From Sva-07 sp963728195 (GTDB lineage: Bacteria; Actinomycetota; Acidimicrobiia; Acidimicrobiales; Ilumatobacteraceae), in the NCBI GenBank assembly GCA_963728195.1, contig CAVSIX010000006.1, positions 62,001-126,000 on the forward strand: 64,000 bases of DNA. The letters are read 5' to 3'. A program made the translations under genes and the position numbers. Shown here piece by piece: positions 26,903 to 38,080 of this stretch (within the stretch, counting starts at the first letter, position 1; each line of letters opens with the position of its first letter). The notes under the pieces were generated by a model. It was not told where the DNA came from, made no database searches, and saw only the letters and a list, made by a program, of their open reading frames with translations.

Positions 26903-27428
26903 CCGATGCACGCAGCGCTGGCTCGGCGGTGGTCTCGGTCGATCTGTCCACCGTGATCTCCAAGGTGAACGGCTCGGGGTCGTCGATCGTGGTGTAGCGC
27001 ACGACCTCGACCACGATCGACGGTGCGGGTTCGGGGATGTTGCCGAGCAGCAGCAGCGCACCGTCGTCTCGAACGGGCTCACCGTCCTCGTCGGACTCGA
27101 ACGTCTCGTCGGTCTCGTCGGCGAAGCGCACCTTCGCCCAGTCCACCGTCGACTCGGCCACGTCGGCCTGGACGCCGACGTCGATCGTGGCACCGCCATC
27201 GGGCACGATGAACACGACCGGCAGGAGCGGCGCACCGTTGTCGTCGAGCACCGGATCCTGCTCGCCTGCCTCCCAGGCGACGATCGCAGTGATCGCATCC
27301 GCAGTGCCGACGACATCGGTTGCAACCGGATCGTCGGTACCACAGCCGGCGATCGTGAGCATGACCGTCAGCGCGACGATCCCTCGATGCACACGCGCCG
27401 TGCTGCGACGCGCCCGGTTCCCTCCCAC
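26880..27428 (-). CDS. Small secreted lipoprotein, acidic, function unknown
   Basis: This 182-residue protein has an Arg-rich n-region, a hydrophobic stretch and the lipobox TIAGC, predicting lipid anchoring. The mature part is strongly acidic (Asp/Glu-rich, including ADETDETFESDEDGEP) with alternating beta-type segments. No family was recognised. The start is GTG at 27428. The gene converges on the transporter with a 23-base overlap, an arrangement resembling the 5.3 kb lipoprotein. Confidence 0.7.
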   Translation of the reverse strand: MGGNRARRSTARVHRGIVALTVMLTIAGCGTDDPVATDVVGTADAITAIVAWEAGEQDPVLDDNGAPLLPVVFIVPDGGATIDVGVQADVAESTVDWAKVRFADETDETFESDEDGEPVRDDGALLLLGNIPEPAPSIVVEVVRYTTIDDPEPFTLEITVDRSTETTAEPALRASVTAVTQP

Positions 27429-27516
27429 ATCGCCACGTTACGCCAGTTGCGACCGCCGACATGTCGCCGCCCGACCGGAGGCCGAGCCGGGATGCGAGAT
27501 ATTTCATGCACCCATC

Positions 27517-27544
27517 TTGCAGATCACGGAATGCGTGGTATAGT
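27517..27544 (+). promoter_or_regulatory. Sigma-70-like promoter of the HBHA/MLDS-like gene
   Basis: TTGCAG at 27517-27522 and TATAGT at 27539-27544 are separated by 16 bases. The leader to the ATG at 27625 would be about 75 bases. The same hexamers are used by the ArsR-metH promoter at 29482-29510. Confidence 0.7.
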
Positions 27545-27624
27545 TAGCACCAGAACGACAGATCGAGCAAGCGCTCGCACCGTCGCCGGATCACCAGCAA
27601 CCCCCAGCATCGAAGGAGTTCGAC

Positions 27625-28164
27625 ATGTTCGAGCAGATCACCAAGTTCGCCAACGAGGCGACCGACAACCTCACTGGCAGCGTCACCGACGCAATCAAGG
27701 ACAACAACATCAGCGAGCGATTCACGACGACGAGCGACCAGGTCCTCGACGCCGTGCTCGACGCCAACCGTCGGATCGTCGAGATCAGCGTGACCACCGC
27801 CGACCGGATCGTGGAGCAGCTCAACGTCGAACTGCCCTTCGGCGACCGGTTCCCCACTCCGACCGTCGCAGGCGAGCGGTACCTCGAATTCGTCGAGCGT
27901 GCCGTGTCGCTCAACCGTGACATGAACCAGCGTGTCGCCGACATGATCAAGGCCGACAACGTGCGCGCCGCCTCCGACAAGGTCGTCGCCACCGCCAAGA
28001 CCGCGACGAAGACGACCCCGACCAAGACGACCGCGACCAAGACGACCGCGCGCAAGACGGCCGCGAAGAAGACGACCGCGAAGACCTCGCCGAGGAAGTC
28101 GCCGGTCCGCAAGACCGCAGCGAAGAAGCGCACGGTCGCCAAGCCGGTCGCCGCGACCGCGTGA
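27625..28164 (+). CDS. HBHA/MLDS-like (phasin-like) protein with Lys/Ala/Thr tail
   Basis: This 179-residue protein has an N-terminal helical, coiled-coil-like region (about 1-115) and a highly basic tail made of repeats such as KTTATK, KTAAKK and KKTTAK. The layout matches mycobacterial heparin-binding hemagglutinin and the Rhodococcus lipid-droplet protein MLDS/TadA, which coat lipid droplets and bind DNA through the tail. No signal peptide is present. The following gene encodes an Rv0474/MLDSR-like regulator, as in those organisms. I infer a storage-granule structural role; nucleoid binding by the tail is an alternative. Confidence 0.72.
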   Translation: MFEQITKFANEATDNLTGSVTDAIKDNNISERFTTTSDQVLDAVLDANRRIVEISVTTADRIVEQLNVELPFGDRFPTPTVAGERYLEFVERAVSLNRDMNQRVADMIKADNVRAASDKVVATAKTATKTTPTKTTATKTTARKTAAKKTTAKTSPRKSPVRKTAAKKRTVAKPVAATA

Positions 28165-28238
28165 CACCACGCTGCGACGGCGGTCGCGCCGGAGTTCCCC
28201 CCGACTCCGGCTGCGCCGCCGTCGTAGGCTGACGCCCC

Positions 28239-28616
28239 ATGAGCGAACGGTCCGACGCACGCGCGCCTCGCGGCGTGCCGGCGCTCGGTGAGTTCATCCG
28301 CAGCCAGCGCCGTATCGCCGACCTGTCCCAGCGCGAACTCGCCCGACTCGCCGACCTCTCCGACGCCTACCTCAGCCAACTCGAGCGTGGCCTCCACGAG
28401 CCCTCGGTCCGGGTACTCAACGGCCTCGCCCAGGCGTTGAACGTGCCGAGCGACAAGCTCCTGGCGTATCTCGGCCGACACGGCGAGGCACCCGCCGAGC
28501 GCTCGACCGAATCGGCCATCGCCACCGACGACCGGTTGACCGACACCCAGAAGCAGTCGTTGCTCGACCTCTACCGGGCGTTCATCGCCGCGAACGACGT
28601 CGCCGCATCGTCGTGA
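28239..28616 (+). CDS. XRE-family regulator, Rv0474/MLDSR-like
   Basis: The 125-residue protein has a helix-turn-helix of the Cro/C1 type: LGEFIRSQRRIADLSQREL, then DAYLSQLERGLHEPSVRVL. A short C-terminal helical segment ends LTDTQKQSLLDLYRAFIAAND. The sequence pattern and its position next to an HBHA-like gene match Rv0474 of Mycobacterium tuberculosis and MLDSR of Rhodococcus, the latter a regulator of the neighbouring lipid-droplet protein gene. It is 74 bases downstream on the same strand, so the pair is probably one unit with feedback control. Confidence 0.85.
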   Translation: MSERSDARAPRGVPALGEFIRSQRRIADLSQRELARLADLSDAYLSQLERGLHEPSVRVLNGLAQALNVPSDKLLAYLGRHGEAPAERSTESAIATDDRLTDTQKQSLLDLYRAFIAANDVAASS

Positions 28617-28657
28617 CACCTGCAACGTCGGGACACCTGCAACGTCGGGACACCTGC
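28615..28657. repeat. 17-bp tandem repeat, 2.5 copies
   Basis: The unit GACACCTGCAACGTCGG occurs at 28615-28631 and 28632-28648, identical, with nine more bases of a third copy. It begins inside the stop codon of the XRE gene and fills much of the convergent spacer to the uridine phosphorylase gene. CACC/GGTG at 28651-28662 can form a short hairpin. Confidence 0.9.
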
Positions 28658-28686
28658 CGGTGAGCCCGGTGCGCCGGTCCGTGGGG

Positions 28687-29445
28687 TCAGCCGACGAGTC
28701 GGCGAACCGCTTCGACAGCGACCGCTACCGTCGTCGACTCGATGCGCTGCGCGGTCTCCTCGTCGGGCGTCTCCTGCTGCGTCCGGTTGACGAGCACCCC
28801 AGCGACGCAGCCGGCGCGCAGTCCCGATGATGCGCACATCGTGAACAGCGTCGCTGCCTCCATCTCGTAGTTGAGCACGCCCATCGCCTGCCAGTCCGCC
28901 AGGCTCCCGCGGAAGCGCCGCGTGACCCGGCCCGAGTACGTGTCGTAGCGCTCCTGGCCCGGGTAGAAGGTGTCCGACGACGCCGTGATGCCGACGTGGG
29001 GTTGCACGCCGACGGCTCGCGCCGCCTCGACGAGTGCGGTCGTGCACGAGAAGTCGGCGACCGCCGGGAACTCCATCGGTGCGAAGTGCAGGCTCGCGCC
29101 GTCGAGGCGGACCGCGCCCGTGGTGACGATCACGTCGCCCTGCTGCAGCTCCGGCTGGATGCCACCGGTGGTGCCGACGCGCAGGAACGTGCGCACGCCG
29201 AGCTGTGCCAGCTCCTCGACGGCGATCGATGTCGACGGCCCGCCGATGCCCGACGAGCACACGACGACCGGCACATCGCCGAGCCATCCGAGAAACGAGG
29301 TGAACTCGCGGTGAGCGGCGAGGAACTCGTGGCGATCCATCGTCGCCGCGATGCGCTCGACCCGAGCAGGGTCACCCGGCACGATCGCCACGGTCGCCCC
29401 CTGCAACATCGCTTCCGTCAACCCGAGGTGGAACACCGCTGCCAT
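28687..29445 (-). CDS. udp: Uridine phosphorylase / nucleoside phosphorylase
   Basis: This 252-residue protein is the length of E. coli Udp and phosphorolyses nucleosides to base and ribose-1-phosphate. Key segments are IVPGDPARVERIA (phosphate site), GIGGPSTSIAVEEL, LRVGTTGGIQPELQQGD, and VLNYEMEAATLFTM with the ribose-contacting Glu-Met-Glu. ATG at 29445 was chosen because the conserved N-terminus begins there. It is divergent from the ArsR-methyltransferase gene with 71 bases between, so the palindromic operator could also affect this gene. Confidence 0.9.
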   Translation of the reverse strand: MAAVFHLGLTEAMLQGATVAIVPGDPARVERIAATMDRHEFLAAHREFTSFLGWLGDVPVVVCSSGIGGPSTSIAVEELAQLGVRTFLRVGTTGGIQPELQQGDVIVTTGAVRLDGASLHFAPMEFPAVADFSCTTALVEAARAVGVQPHVGITASSDTFYPGQERYDTYSGRVTRRFRGSLADWQAMGVLNYEMEAATLFTMCASSGLRAGCVAGVLVNRTQQETPDEETAQRIESTTVAVAVEAVRRLVG

Positions 29446-29481
29446 GTGCGAACCGTACCCCGAACCGTTCGTTGCGCCAGC

Positions 29482-29510
29482 TTGCAGACATGCACATGTC
29501 TTTATATAGT
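29482..29510 (+). promoter_or_regulatory. Promoter and palindromic operator of the arsR-metH operon
   Basis: TTGCAG (29482-29487) and TATAGT (29505-29510) are spaced 17 bases apart. The -10 ends six bases before the ATG at 29517, so the transcript should start at or next to the start codon (leaderless). A perfect 7-bp inverted repeat, AGACATG (29486-29492) and CATGTCT (29495-29501) with two bases between, lies between the hexamers, an ideal position for repression. Confidence 0.8.
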
Positions 29511-29516
29511 GGACCG

Positions 29517-30490
29517 ATGTCTGCATCGCTCGACGTGACGCTCGACGCACTCAAGGCGATCGCCGAACCGACGCGACTGCGGATCGTGGCGCTGCTGCAG
29601 CACGGCGAGCTGACCGTCACCGACCTCACCGAGATTCTCGGGCAGAGCCAACCGCGCGTGTCGAGGCACCTGCGCCTGCTCGTCGACGCCGGCCTGGTCG
29701 ACAAGCATCGCGAAGGCACGTGGGTGTTCTTCTGCCTGGTCGAGACCGGTTCGCGGCTCGACCTCGTCCGCGCTGCGATCGCCACGGTCGACGCCGACGA
29801 CACGGTGCTCGCCGGCGACCTGACTCGGCTCGATGCCGTGCGTGCCCGCCGGGCCGCCGCTGCGCGCCAGTACTTCGAACAGATCGCACCGATCTGGGAC
29901 GAGGAACGTTCACTCCATGCTGCGGCCGACACCGTCGAAGCGGCGATCGTCGGCGTGGTCGGAGCCCGACGCCTCGGCCGGCTGCTCGACGTCGGCACCG
30001 GCACCGGACGGATGCTGCAGTTGCTCGCCGATCGAGCCGATCGAGCCGTGGGACTCGACTCCAGCCACTCGATGCTCTCGGTGGCTCGCGCGAATCTCGA
30101 GCGGACGGGCCTCGTCAACTGGGAACTCCGCCAGGGCGACGTGCACAGCCCGCCGCTCGAGGCCGCCAGCTTCGATCTCGTCGTCGTCCACCAGGTGCTC
30201 CACTACCTCGACGATCCCACCGGCGCCGTCGCGCAGGCCGCTCGACTGGTTGCGCCCGGTGGTCGCCTGCTCGTCGTCGACTTCGCCCCGCACCGCCACG
30301 ACTTCCTGCGCGCCGCAGCGCATCGGCGCTTGGGGTTCAGCCACCAGCAGCTCGCCGACTGGTTCGACCACGCCGGCTTCGACTGCCCGGAGATCATCGA
30401 CGTCGATCCTCCCGCCGGCCAGGACGGTCTGACCGTCACCGTCTGGCTCGCCACCAATCGCACCCTCCCCGTCGCCCAGAGAGAAGTCGC

Positions 30491-30494
<4 letters not shown>
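29517..30494 (+). CDS. ArsR-family regulator fused to a SAM-dependent methyltransferase domain
   Basis: The 325-residue protein has an N-terminal ArsR winged helix (LKAIAEPTRLRIVALL, SQPRVSRHLRLLVDAGLV) and a class I methyltransferase domain from about residue 120 (LLDVGTGTGRML, AVGLDSSHSMLSVAR, FDLVVVHQVLHYLDDP). The same architecture occurs in SahR, a proteobacterial repressor that senses S-adenosylhomocysteine and controls methionine-cycle genes. Here the next gene, overlapped by four bases, is metH. I infer a SAH- or SAM-responsive autoregulator; enzymatic activity is unproven. The leaderless start is supported by the promoter position. Confidence 0.85.
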
Positions 30495-34204
<3,710 letters not shown>

Positions 34205-34210
34205 CGTCGC

Positions 34211-35386
34211 CTACTCGGCGGGGCCTGGTCGGGTGGACGCCGGGCCGAGTGCGAACAGCACGGCGAGCCCCGCCGCCATGGCGACGCCGACGCGCAGGGC
34301 CAGGAACGTCGAGGTCGCGCCGAACAGGGCGGCGGCACCGAGTGGGCCGATCGTCTGACCGAGCCGGGCGGCTCCGACGTACACGGCGACCAACGCCCCT
34401 CGGTGCTCGGCAGGCGAGAGTTCGACGACTCGGTCCTGCAGGGTGGGGATCAGGGCACCCTCGCCGACGCCGTACACGATGCAGCCCAACACGACCAACG
34501 CCACGGCTTCGCCTGCGCCGATCAACATGAAGCCGGCTGCGAATGCCAACGAGCAACCGACCAGGAGCACCTGCGCCGACATGCGCTCGCGCACGCGCTG
34601 GAGGTTGAACGCCACGATCGTCGACGGGATGGCCGGCAGCGCCAGGAAGAGTCCGCGCATCGACGCGCCGTAGCCGAACTCGTTCTGCAGGTGGATCGGC
34701 AGCGTCGACAGGAAGACGCCGAAGATCATGACGAACGACGCCGCGCCGCCGATCATGATGATCAACACGGCCGGCTGCCGGACGACGTCGCCGATCCCGC
34801 CGAGCTGCTCGCGCACCGACACCGTCGCATCGGGACGATCGGCCGGCAGCATCCGCCATGCGACGGCGGCGGTCAGCAGGGCGAGGCTGTAGGGCGCGAG
34901 CGCCAGCCTCCACGAACCGATGTCGGTCAGGATCCCGCCGATCGGCGGCATCACCGCGAGGCAGACGGTGAGGAAGGCCGCGTTGCGTCCGATGAGGCGG
35001 GTGCGATCGGCGGGCCCCCAGTGATCGCCGATCAGCACGACGGCGAGGTTGATCAATCCGGCGGCGCCGATCCCCATGCCGAACCGGGCGGCGATGAGGA
35101 ACGCGAACGTGGGGGCGAGCGCAGCGGCCGTCCCGAACACGCCGAACGTCGCCAGGCAGGGCACGAGGACCCGTCGCCGGCCGAGCCGGTCCGCGAGGAC
35201 GCCCATCACCGGCGCCATGAAGATGCCGGGAAACGAGGTCGCCGCAATCAGGAGTCCAGCCCCCGAGTCCGACACACCGAAGTCGTCGAGGATGTCGGGG
35301 ATCGCCGGTGCGAGCAGCGTGTTGCCCATGATTCCCGTGCCGGTGATCGCCAGGATCAGCACGAACAGTGATCGCCGGTCGGACAT
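34211..35386 (-). CDS. MFS transporter, drug-efflux-like
   Basis: The 391-residue protein has twelve predicted membrane segments. Motif A after helix two reads GVLADRLGRRRVLVP, with the helix-five region MPPIGGILTDIGSWRLAL typical of DHA-type exporters. The start is ATG 35386. It converges on metH with only six bases between the stops. The substrate is unknown. Confidence 0.85.
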   Translation of the reverse strand: MSDRRSLFVLILAITGTGIMGNTLLAPAIPDILDDFGVSDSGAGLLIAATSFPGIFMAPVMGVLADRLGRRRVLVPCLATFGVFGTAAALAPTFAFLIAARFGMGIGAAGLINLAVVLIGDHWGPADRTRLIGRNAAFLTVCLAVMPPIGGILTDIGSWRLALAPYSLALLTAAVAWRMLPADRPDATVSVREQLGGIGDVVRQPAVLIIMIGGAASFVMIFGVFLSTLPIHLQNEFGYGASMRGLFLALPAIPSTIVAFNLQRVRERMSAQVLLVGCSLAFAAGFMLIGAGEAVALVVLGCIVYGVGEGALIPTLQDRVVELSPAEHRGALVAVYVGAARLGQTIGPLGAAALFGATSTFLALRVGVAMAAGLAVLFALGPASTRPGPAE

Positions 35387-35471
35387 CGCCGGCGACGGTA
35401 CCGAACGATGCACCGCGACGAGGTGGTCGATCACGCACGTGTCACGGCTCGTGCCATACGATTTGCCGGCA

Positions 35472-35490
35472 CCGTGACCGCCGGTCACGG
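35472..35490 (+). promoter_or_regulatory. Perfect inverted repeat in the aquaporin leader
   Basis: CCGTGACC (35472-35479) and GGTCACGG (35483-35490) form a perfect 8-bp inverted repeat with a three-base spacer, 29 bases before the aqpZ ATG and just upstream of its Shine-Dalgarno AGAGGG. It could be an operator or an RNA hairpin. Confidence 0.5.
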
Positions 35491-35518
35491 CCGGGGACGA
35501 AAAGAGGGACGACCACTC

Positions 35519-36259
35519 ATGAACGACAACCTGCGCATCCCACTGGCCGAAGCGCTCGGCACCGCCGTGCTGGTGATCGGTGGTCCCGGCACGGCCATCT
35601 TCGCCACCGGAGGTTTCAACGAGAATCTCGACGTCGGCATCCTCGGGGTGTCGTTCGCGTTCGGCCTCAGCCTGCTGTGCATGGCCTACCTGATCGGCCG
35701 GATCTCGGGCTGCCACATCAACCCTGCGGTCACCATCGGCATGGTGGTCACCAGAAAACTCGACGCGGCGAAGTCGGCGCCCTACTTCATCGGTCAGTTC
35801 GTCGGTGGCATCATCGGCGCCGGCATCATCGCTCTGGTGCTCGCCGGCACCGATGGCTATCTGTCCGTCGCACAGGACGCCGGCTTCGCATCGAACGGAT
35901 ACGGCGAACACTCGCCGGGCGGCTTCGACCTGTTGTCGGTTGCGATCATCGAGATCGTCGTGACGGCCGTGTTCGTGCTGATCGTGCTCGGCACCACCAA
36001 CGAGCACGGCGTGCCGAAGGGCTTCGGTCCGATCGCCGCCGGCTTCGGCCTGACGGTGGTGCACCTGATCTCGATCCCGGTCACCAACGCCTCGGTCAAC
36101 CCGGCCCGGTCGCTGGGCACCGCCGTGTTCCAGGGTGACTGGGCGCTCGGCCAGGTCTGGGCGTTCATCGTGTTCCCGGCGATCGGCGCCGTCCTCGCCG
36201 GCGGATTGTGGATGGTGCTCGAGCCCGTCGAGGTCGAGACCGTCGCCTCGACCGCCTGA
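35519..36259 (+). CDS. aqpZ: Aquaporin Z
   Basis: This 246-residue channel has the two aquaporin boxes GCHINPAVT and NASVNPARS. The second half reads VVHLISIPVTNASVNPARS. The His, Thr and Arg of the narrow filter seen in E. coli AqpZ are therefore conserved, and water rather than glycerol selectivity is expected. Six membrane helices and two half-helices fit the length. ATG 35519 follows the purine-rich AGAGGG. It is divergent from the MFS gene and lies 83 bases before nuoA. Confidence 0.92.
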   Translation: MNDNLRIPLAEALGTAVLVIGGPGTAIFATGGFNENLDVGILGVSFAFGLSLLCMAYLIGRISGCHINPAVTIGMVVTRKLDAAKSAPYFIGQFVGGIIGAGIIALVLAGTDGYLSVAQDAGFASNGYGEHSPGGFDLLSVAIIEIVVTAVFVLIVLGTTNEHGVPKGFGPIAAGFGLTVVHLISIPVTNASVNPARSLGTAVFQGDWALGQVWAFIVFPAIGAVLAGGLWMVLEPVEVETVASTA

Positions 36260-36302
36260 CCGGTCGCACACGAAGGAGATCACGGCCCGCACGGGACCAC
36301 AT

Positions 36303-36330
36303 TTGGGTGGGATTTCCCGGCCCCTGATAG
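36303..36330 (+). promoter_or_regulatory. Possible promoter of the nuo operon
   Basis: TTGGGT at 36303-36308 and TGATAG at 36325-36330 are 16 bases apart, with nuoA ATG 12 bases after the -10. The hexamers are only partial matches. It is the best candidate in the 83-base spacer. Confidence 0.3.
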
Positions 36331-36342
36331 CTTCTCGACCCG

Positions 36343-36708
36343 ATGTCGGTGTTCCTGCGCGATTACTTGACCGTGGTCTGGTTCGGCCTCGCCGCCTTGG
36401 CGATCGGTGGAATCCTGCTCGGGCTGGCGGCCCTCGTGCGCCCGTCGAGACCCAATTACGACAAGGGCATCGCCTACGAATCCGGTGTCGACCCCGTCGG
36501 CATCGGGTGGTCGCAGAGCCAGGTCCGTTACTACGTGTTCGCCTTGTTGTTCGTGATCTTCGACGTCGAAGCGGTGTTCCTGTTCCCGTGGGCGGCCAAC
36601 ATCGAGCGCTACGGCACGTTCGGGCTGGTGACCATGCTGATCTTCATCGTGCTGCTGCTCGATGGTCTCGTCTATGCCTGGAAGCGAGGACTCCTGCGAT
36701 GGGTCTAG
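36343..36708 (+). CDS. nuoA: NADH-quinone oxidoreductase subunit A
   Basis: This 121-residue membrane subunit has three hydrophobic helices. The conserved loop reads YDKGIAYESGVDPVG, with the family cysteine position occupied by Ala-Tyr here. QVRYYVFALLFVIFDVEAVFLFPWA follows. It opens the operon and overlaps nuoB by 10 bases. Confidence 0.93.
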   Translation: MSVFLRDYLTVVWFGLAALAIGGILLGLAALVRPSRPNYDKGIAYESGVDPVGIGWSQSQVRYYVFALLFVIFDVEAVFLFPWAANIERYGTFGLVTMLIFIVLLLDGLVYAWKRGLLRWV

Positions 36709-37301
36709 TCGACCGAGGCCGGATGCCGGCCCCTCTCACCAAGCTGTTCAACATGAGCCGGTCGTACTCGCTGTGGGTGTACCAGTGGGGCCTCGCGTGC
36801 TGCGCGATCGAGATGGGCGCCGCATTCGGCTCGCCCCGCTACGACGTGATGCGTCTGGGTGTCATCCCGCTGCCCGCCAGCCCGCGCCAGGCGGACTTCG
36901 TGTGCATCTCGGGGACGGTCACCGACAAGATGGCGCCGGCCGTGCGACGCCTGTGGGAGCAGATGCCCGAGCCGAAGTACGCGATCTCGATGGGCTCGTG
37001 TGCGAACTGCGGTGGCCCGTACTGGGACAGCTACTCGGTCACCAAGGGTGTCGACCAGATCATCCCGATCGACGTGTACATCCCGGGGTGTCCGCCCCGC
37101 CCCGAAGCACTGCTAGAAGGCGTGGTGCTCCTGCAGCAGCGGATCAAGAACGAGGACATGGCCGCCAAGTGGCGAGGTGACGAGTTCACCACCAACCAGG
37201 CGACCCGCGAGCGCGAGCGAGTCGCTGCGGCGCCCGCCGTCCAGGCGCCGACGGCGCCCGATCGCGAACCGATCGTGGTGGGCGGTGGCCCCATTGAGTG
37301 A
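36699..37301 (+). CDS. nuoB: NADH-quinone oxidoreductase subunit B
   Basis: The 200-residue peripheral subunit carries cluster N2. The ligands are visible as the paired cysteines in YQWGLACCAIEM, the cysteine in GSCANCGGPYWDSY and that in IPGCPPRPEALL. ATG 36699 lies inside the end of nuoA. The C-terminal ~35 residues are a variable Arg/Ala/Pro-rich tail. It overlaps nuoC. Confidence 0.95.
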   Translation: MGLVDRGRMPAPLTKLFNMSRSYSLWVYQWGLACCAIEMGAAFGSPRYDVMRLGVIPLPASPRQADFVCISGTVTDKMAPAVRRLWEQMPEPKYAISMGSCANCGGPYWDSYSVTKGVDQIIPIDVYIPGCPPRPEALLEGVVLLQQRIKNEDMAAKWRGDEFTTNQATRERERVAAAPAVQAPTAPDREPIVVGGGPIE

Positions 37302-37977
37302 CGCCACCGACACTGCCACCGACAGCGGCGAACAACCTCAGGCGTTGCCGGGCGACGGGCTGCGCGAGGGCATCATCGACGACCTCCGTCGGCGCATCGG
37401 CGATGGCATCGTCGACACCCACATCTCGCCGAACGACGATCTGTGGATCCGCGTGCAGACCGGCGCCTGGCGTCAGACCGCCGAGGCGCTCAAGGCCGCA
37501 GGGTTCACGTTCTTCTGCTTCCTGTCGGGTCTCGACTGGCTGCCATCGCCGTACGGCAAGGGCGAGGAGGATCCGACTGCGGAGCCACAGGAACCCGACA
37601 CCGAGATCCGCCAGGGTGTCACCGGTGGTGACACCCGGTTCCAGGTGTTCGCCCGGCTCGTCGACCTCGACCGCCATGTCGGCGTCACCGTCAAGGCCGA
37701 CGTGCCCGACGAGCCGTTCGCCGTCGATTCGTGGACCACGGTCTTCGCCGGCGCCAACTGGCACGAGCGCGAGACCCACGAGATGTTCGGCATCGGCTTC
37801 AACGGCCATCCCGACCTCCGCAACATGTACCTGCCGACCGACTTCGAGGGACATCCCCTCCGCAAGGACTTCCCGTTGCTCGCCCGCATGATCAAGCCGT
37901 GGCCCGGCATCGTCGACGTCGAACCGATGCCCACCCAGGACGAAGCCGACGAGCCCGCTGCAGAGGAGGTGTCGTGA
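37294..37977 (+). CDS. nuoC: NADH-quinone oxidoreductase subunit C
   Basis: The 227-residue 30-kDa-type subunit has FCFLSGLDWL, the WHERETHEMFGIGFNGHPDLRNMYLP signature region and HPLRKDFPL. The start is unclear: TTG 37294 or GTG 37285, both inside nuoB. NuoC and NuoD are separate proteins here, not fused as in E. coli. It is followed by a 103-base spacer, the longest inside the operon, which carries the dispersed repeat. Confidence 0.92.
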   Translation: MSDATDTATDSGEQPQALPGDGLREGIIDDLRRRIGDGIVDTHISPNDDLWIRVQTGAWRQTAEALKAAGFTFFCFLSGLDWLPSPYGKGEEDPTAEPQEPDTEIRQGVTGGDTRFQVFARLVDLDRHVGVTVKADVPDEPFAVDSWTTVFAGANWHERETHEMFGIGFNGHPDLRNMYLPTDFEGHPLRKDFPLLARMIKPWPGIVDVEPMPTQDEADEPAAEEVS

Positions 37978-37993
37978 TGCGTGACGTCATGCC

Positions 37994-38019
37994 GCCGAGG
38001 GAAGCGCCAGCGACGAGGC
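37994..38019. repeat. Dispersed 26-bp repeat, copy A (nuoC-nuoD spacer)
   Basis: This 26-base segment is identical to 45573-45598 in nuoM and 61233-61258 in nusG. Here it is non-coding. The downstream bases allow a long imperfect hairpin, since GGCTGGCC (38017 on) can pair with the following GGCCGACC. The repeat core is GCGCCAGCGACGAGGC. Confidence 0.9.
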
Positions 38020-38080
38020 TGGCCACCCGGCCGACCTCGCTTGCCGTCGCACGGACTGCTGTGAGGCCGGGTGAATCGAA

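Noticed and set aside
28615..28657. Attachment site or insertion-sequence end
   Set aside because: There is no transposase, integrase or target duplication nearby.
29446..30490. Cobalamin or SAM riboswitch controlling metH
   Set aside because: The promoter puts transcription start at the ATG of the upstream regulator, leaving no leader RNA, and metH overlaps that gene.
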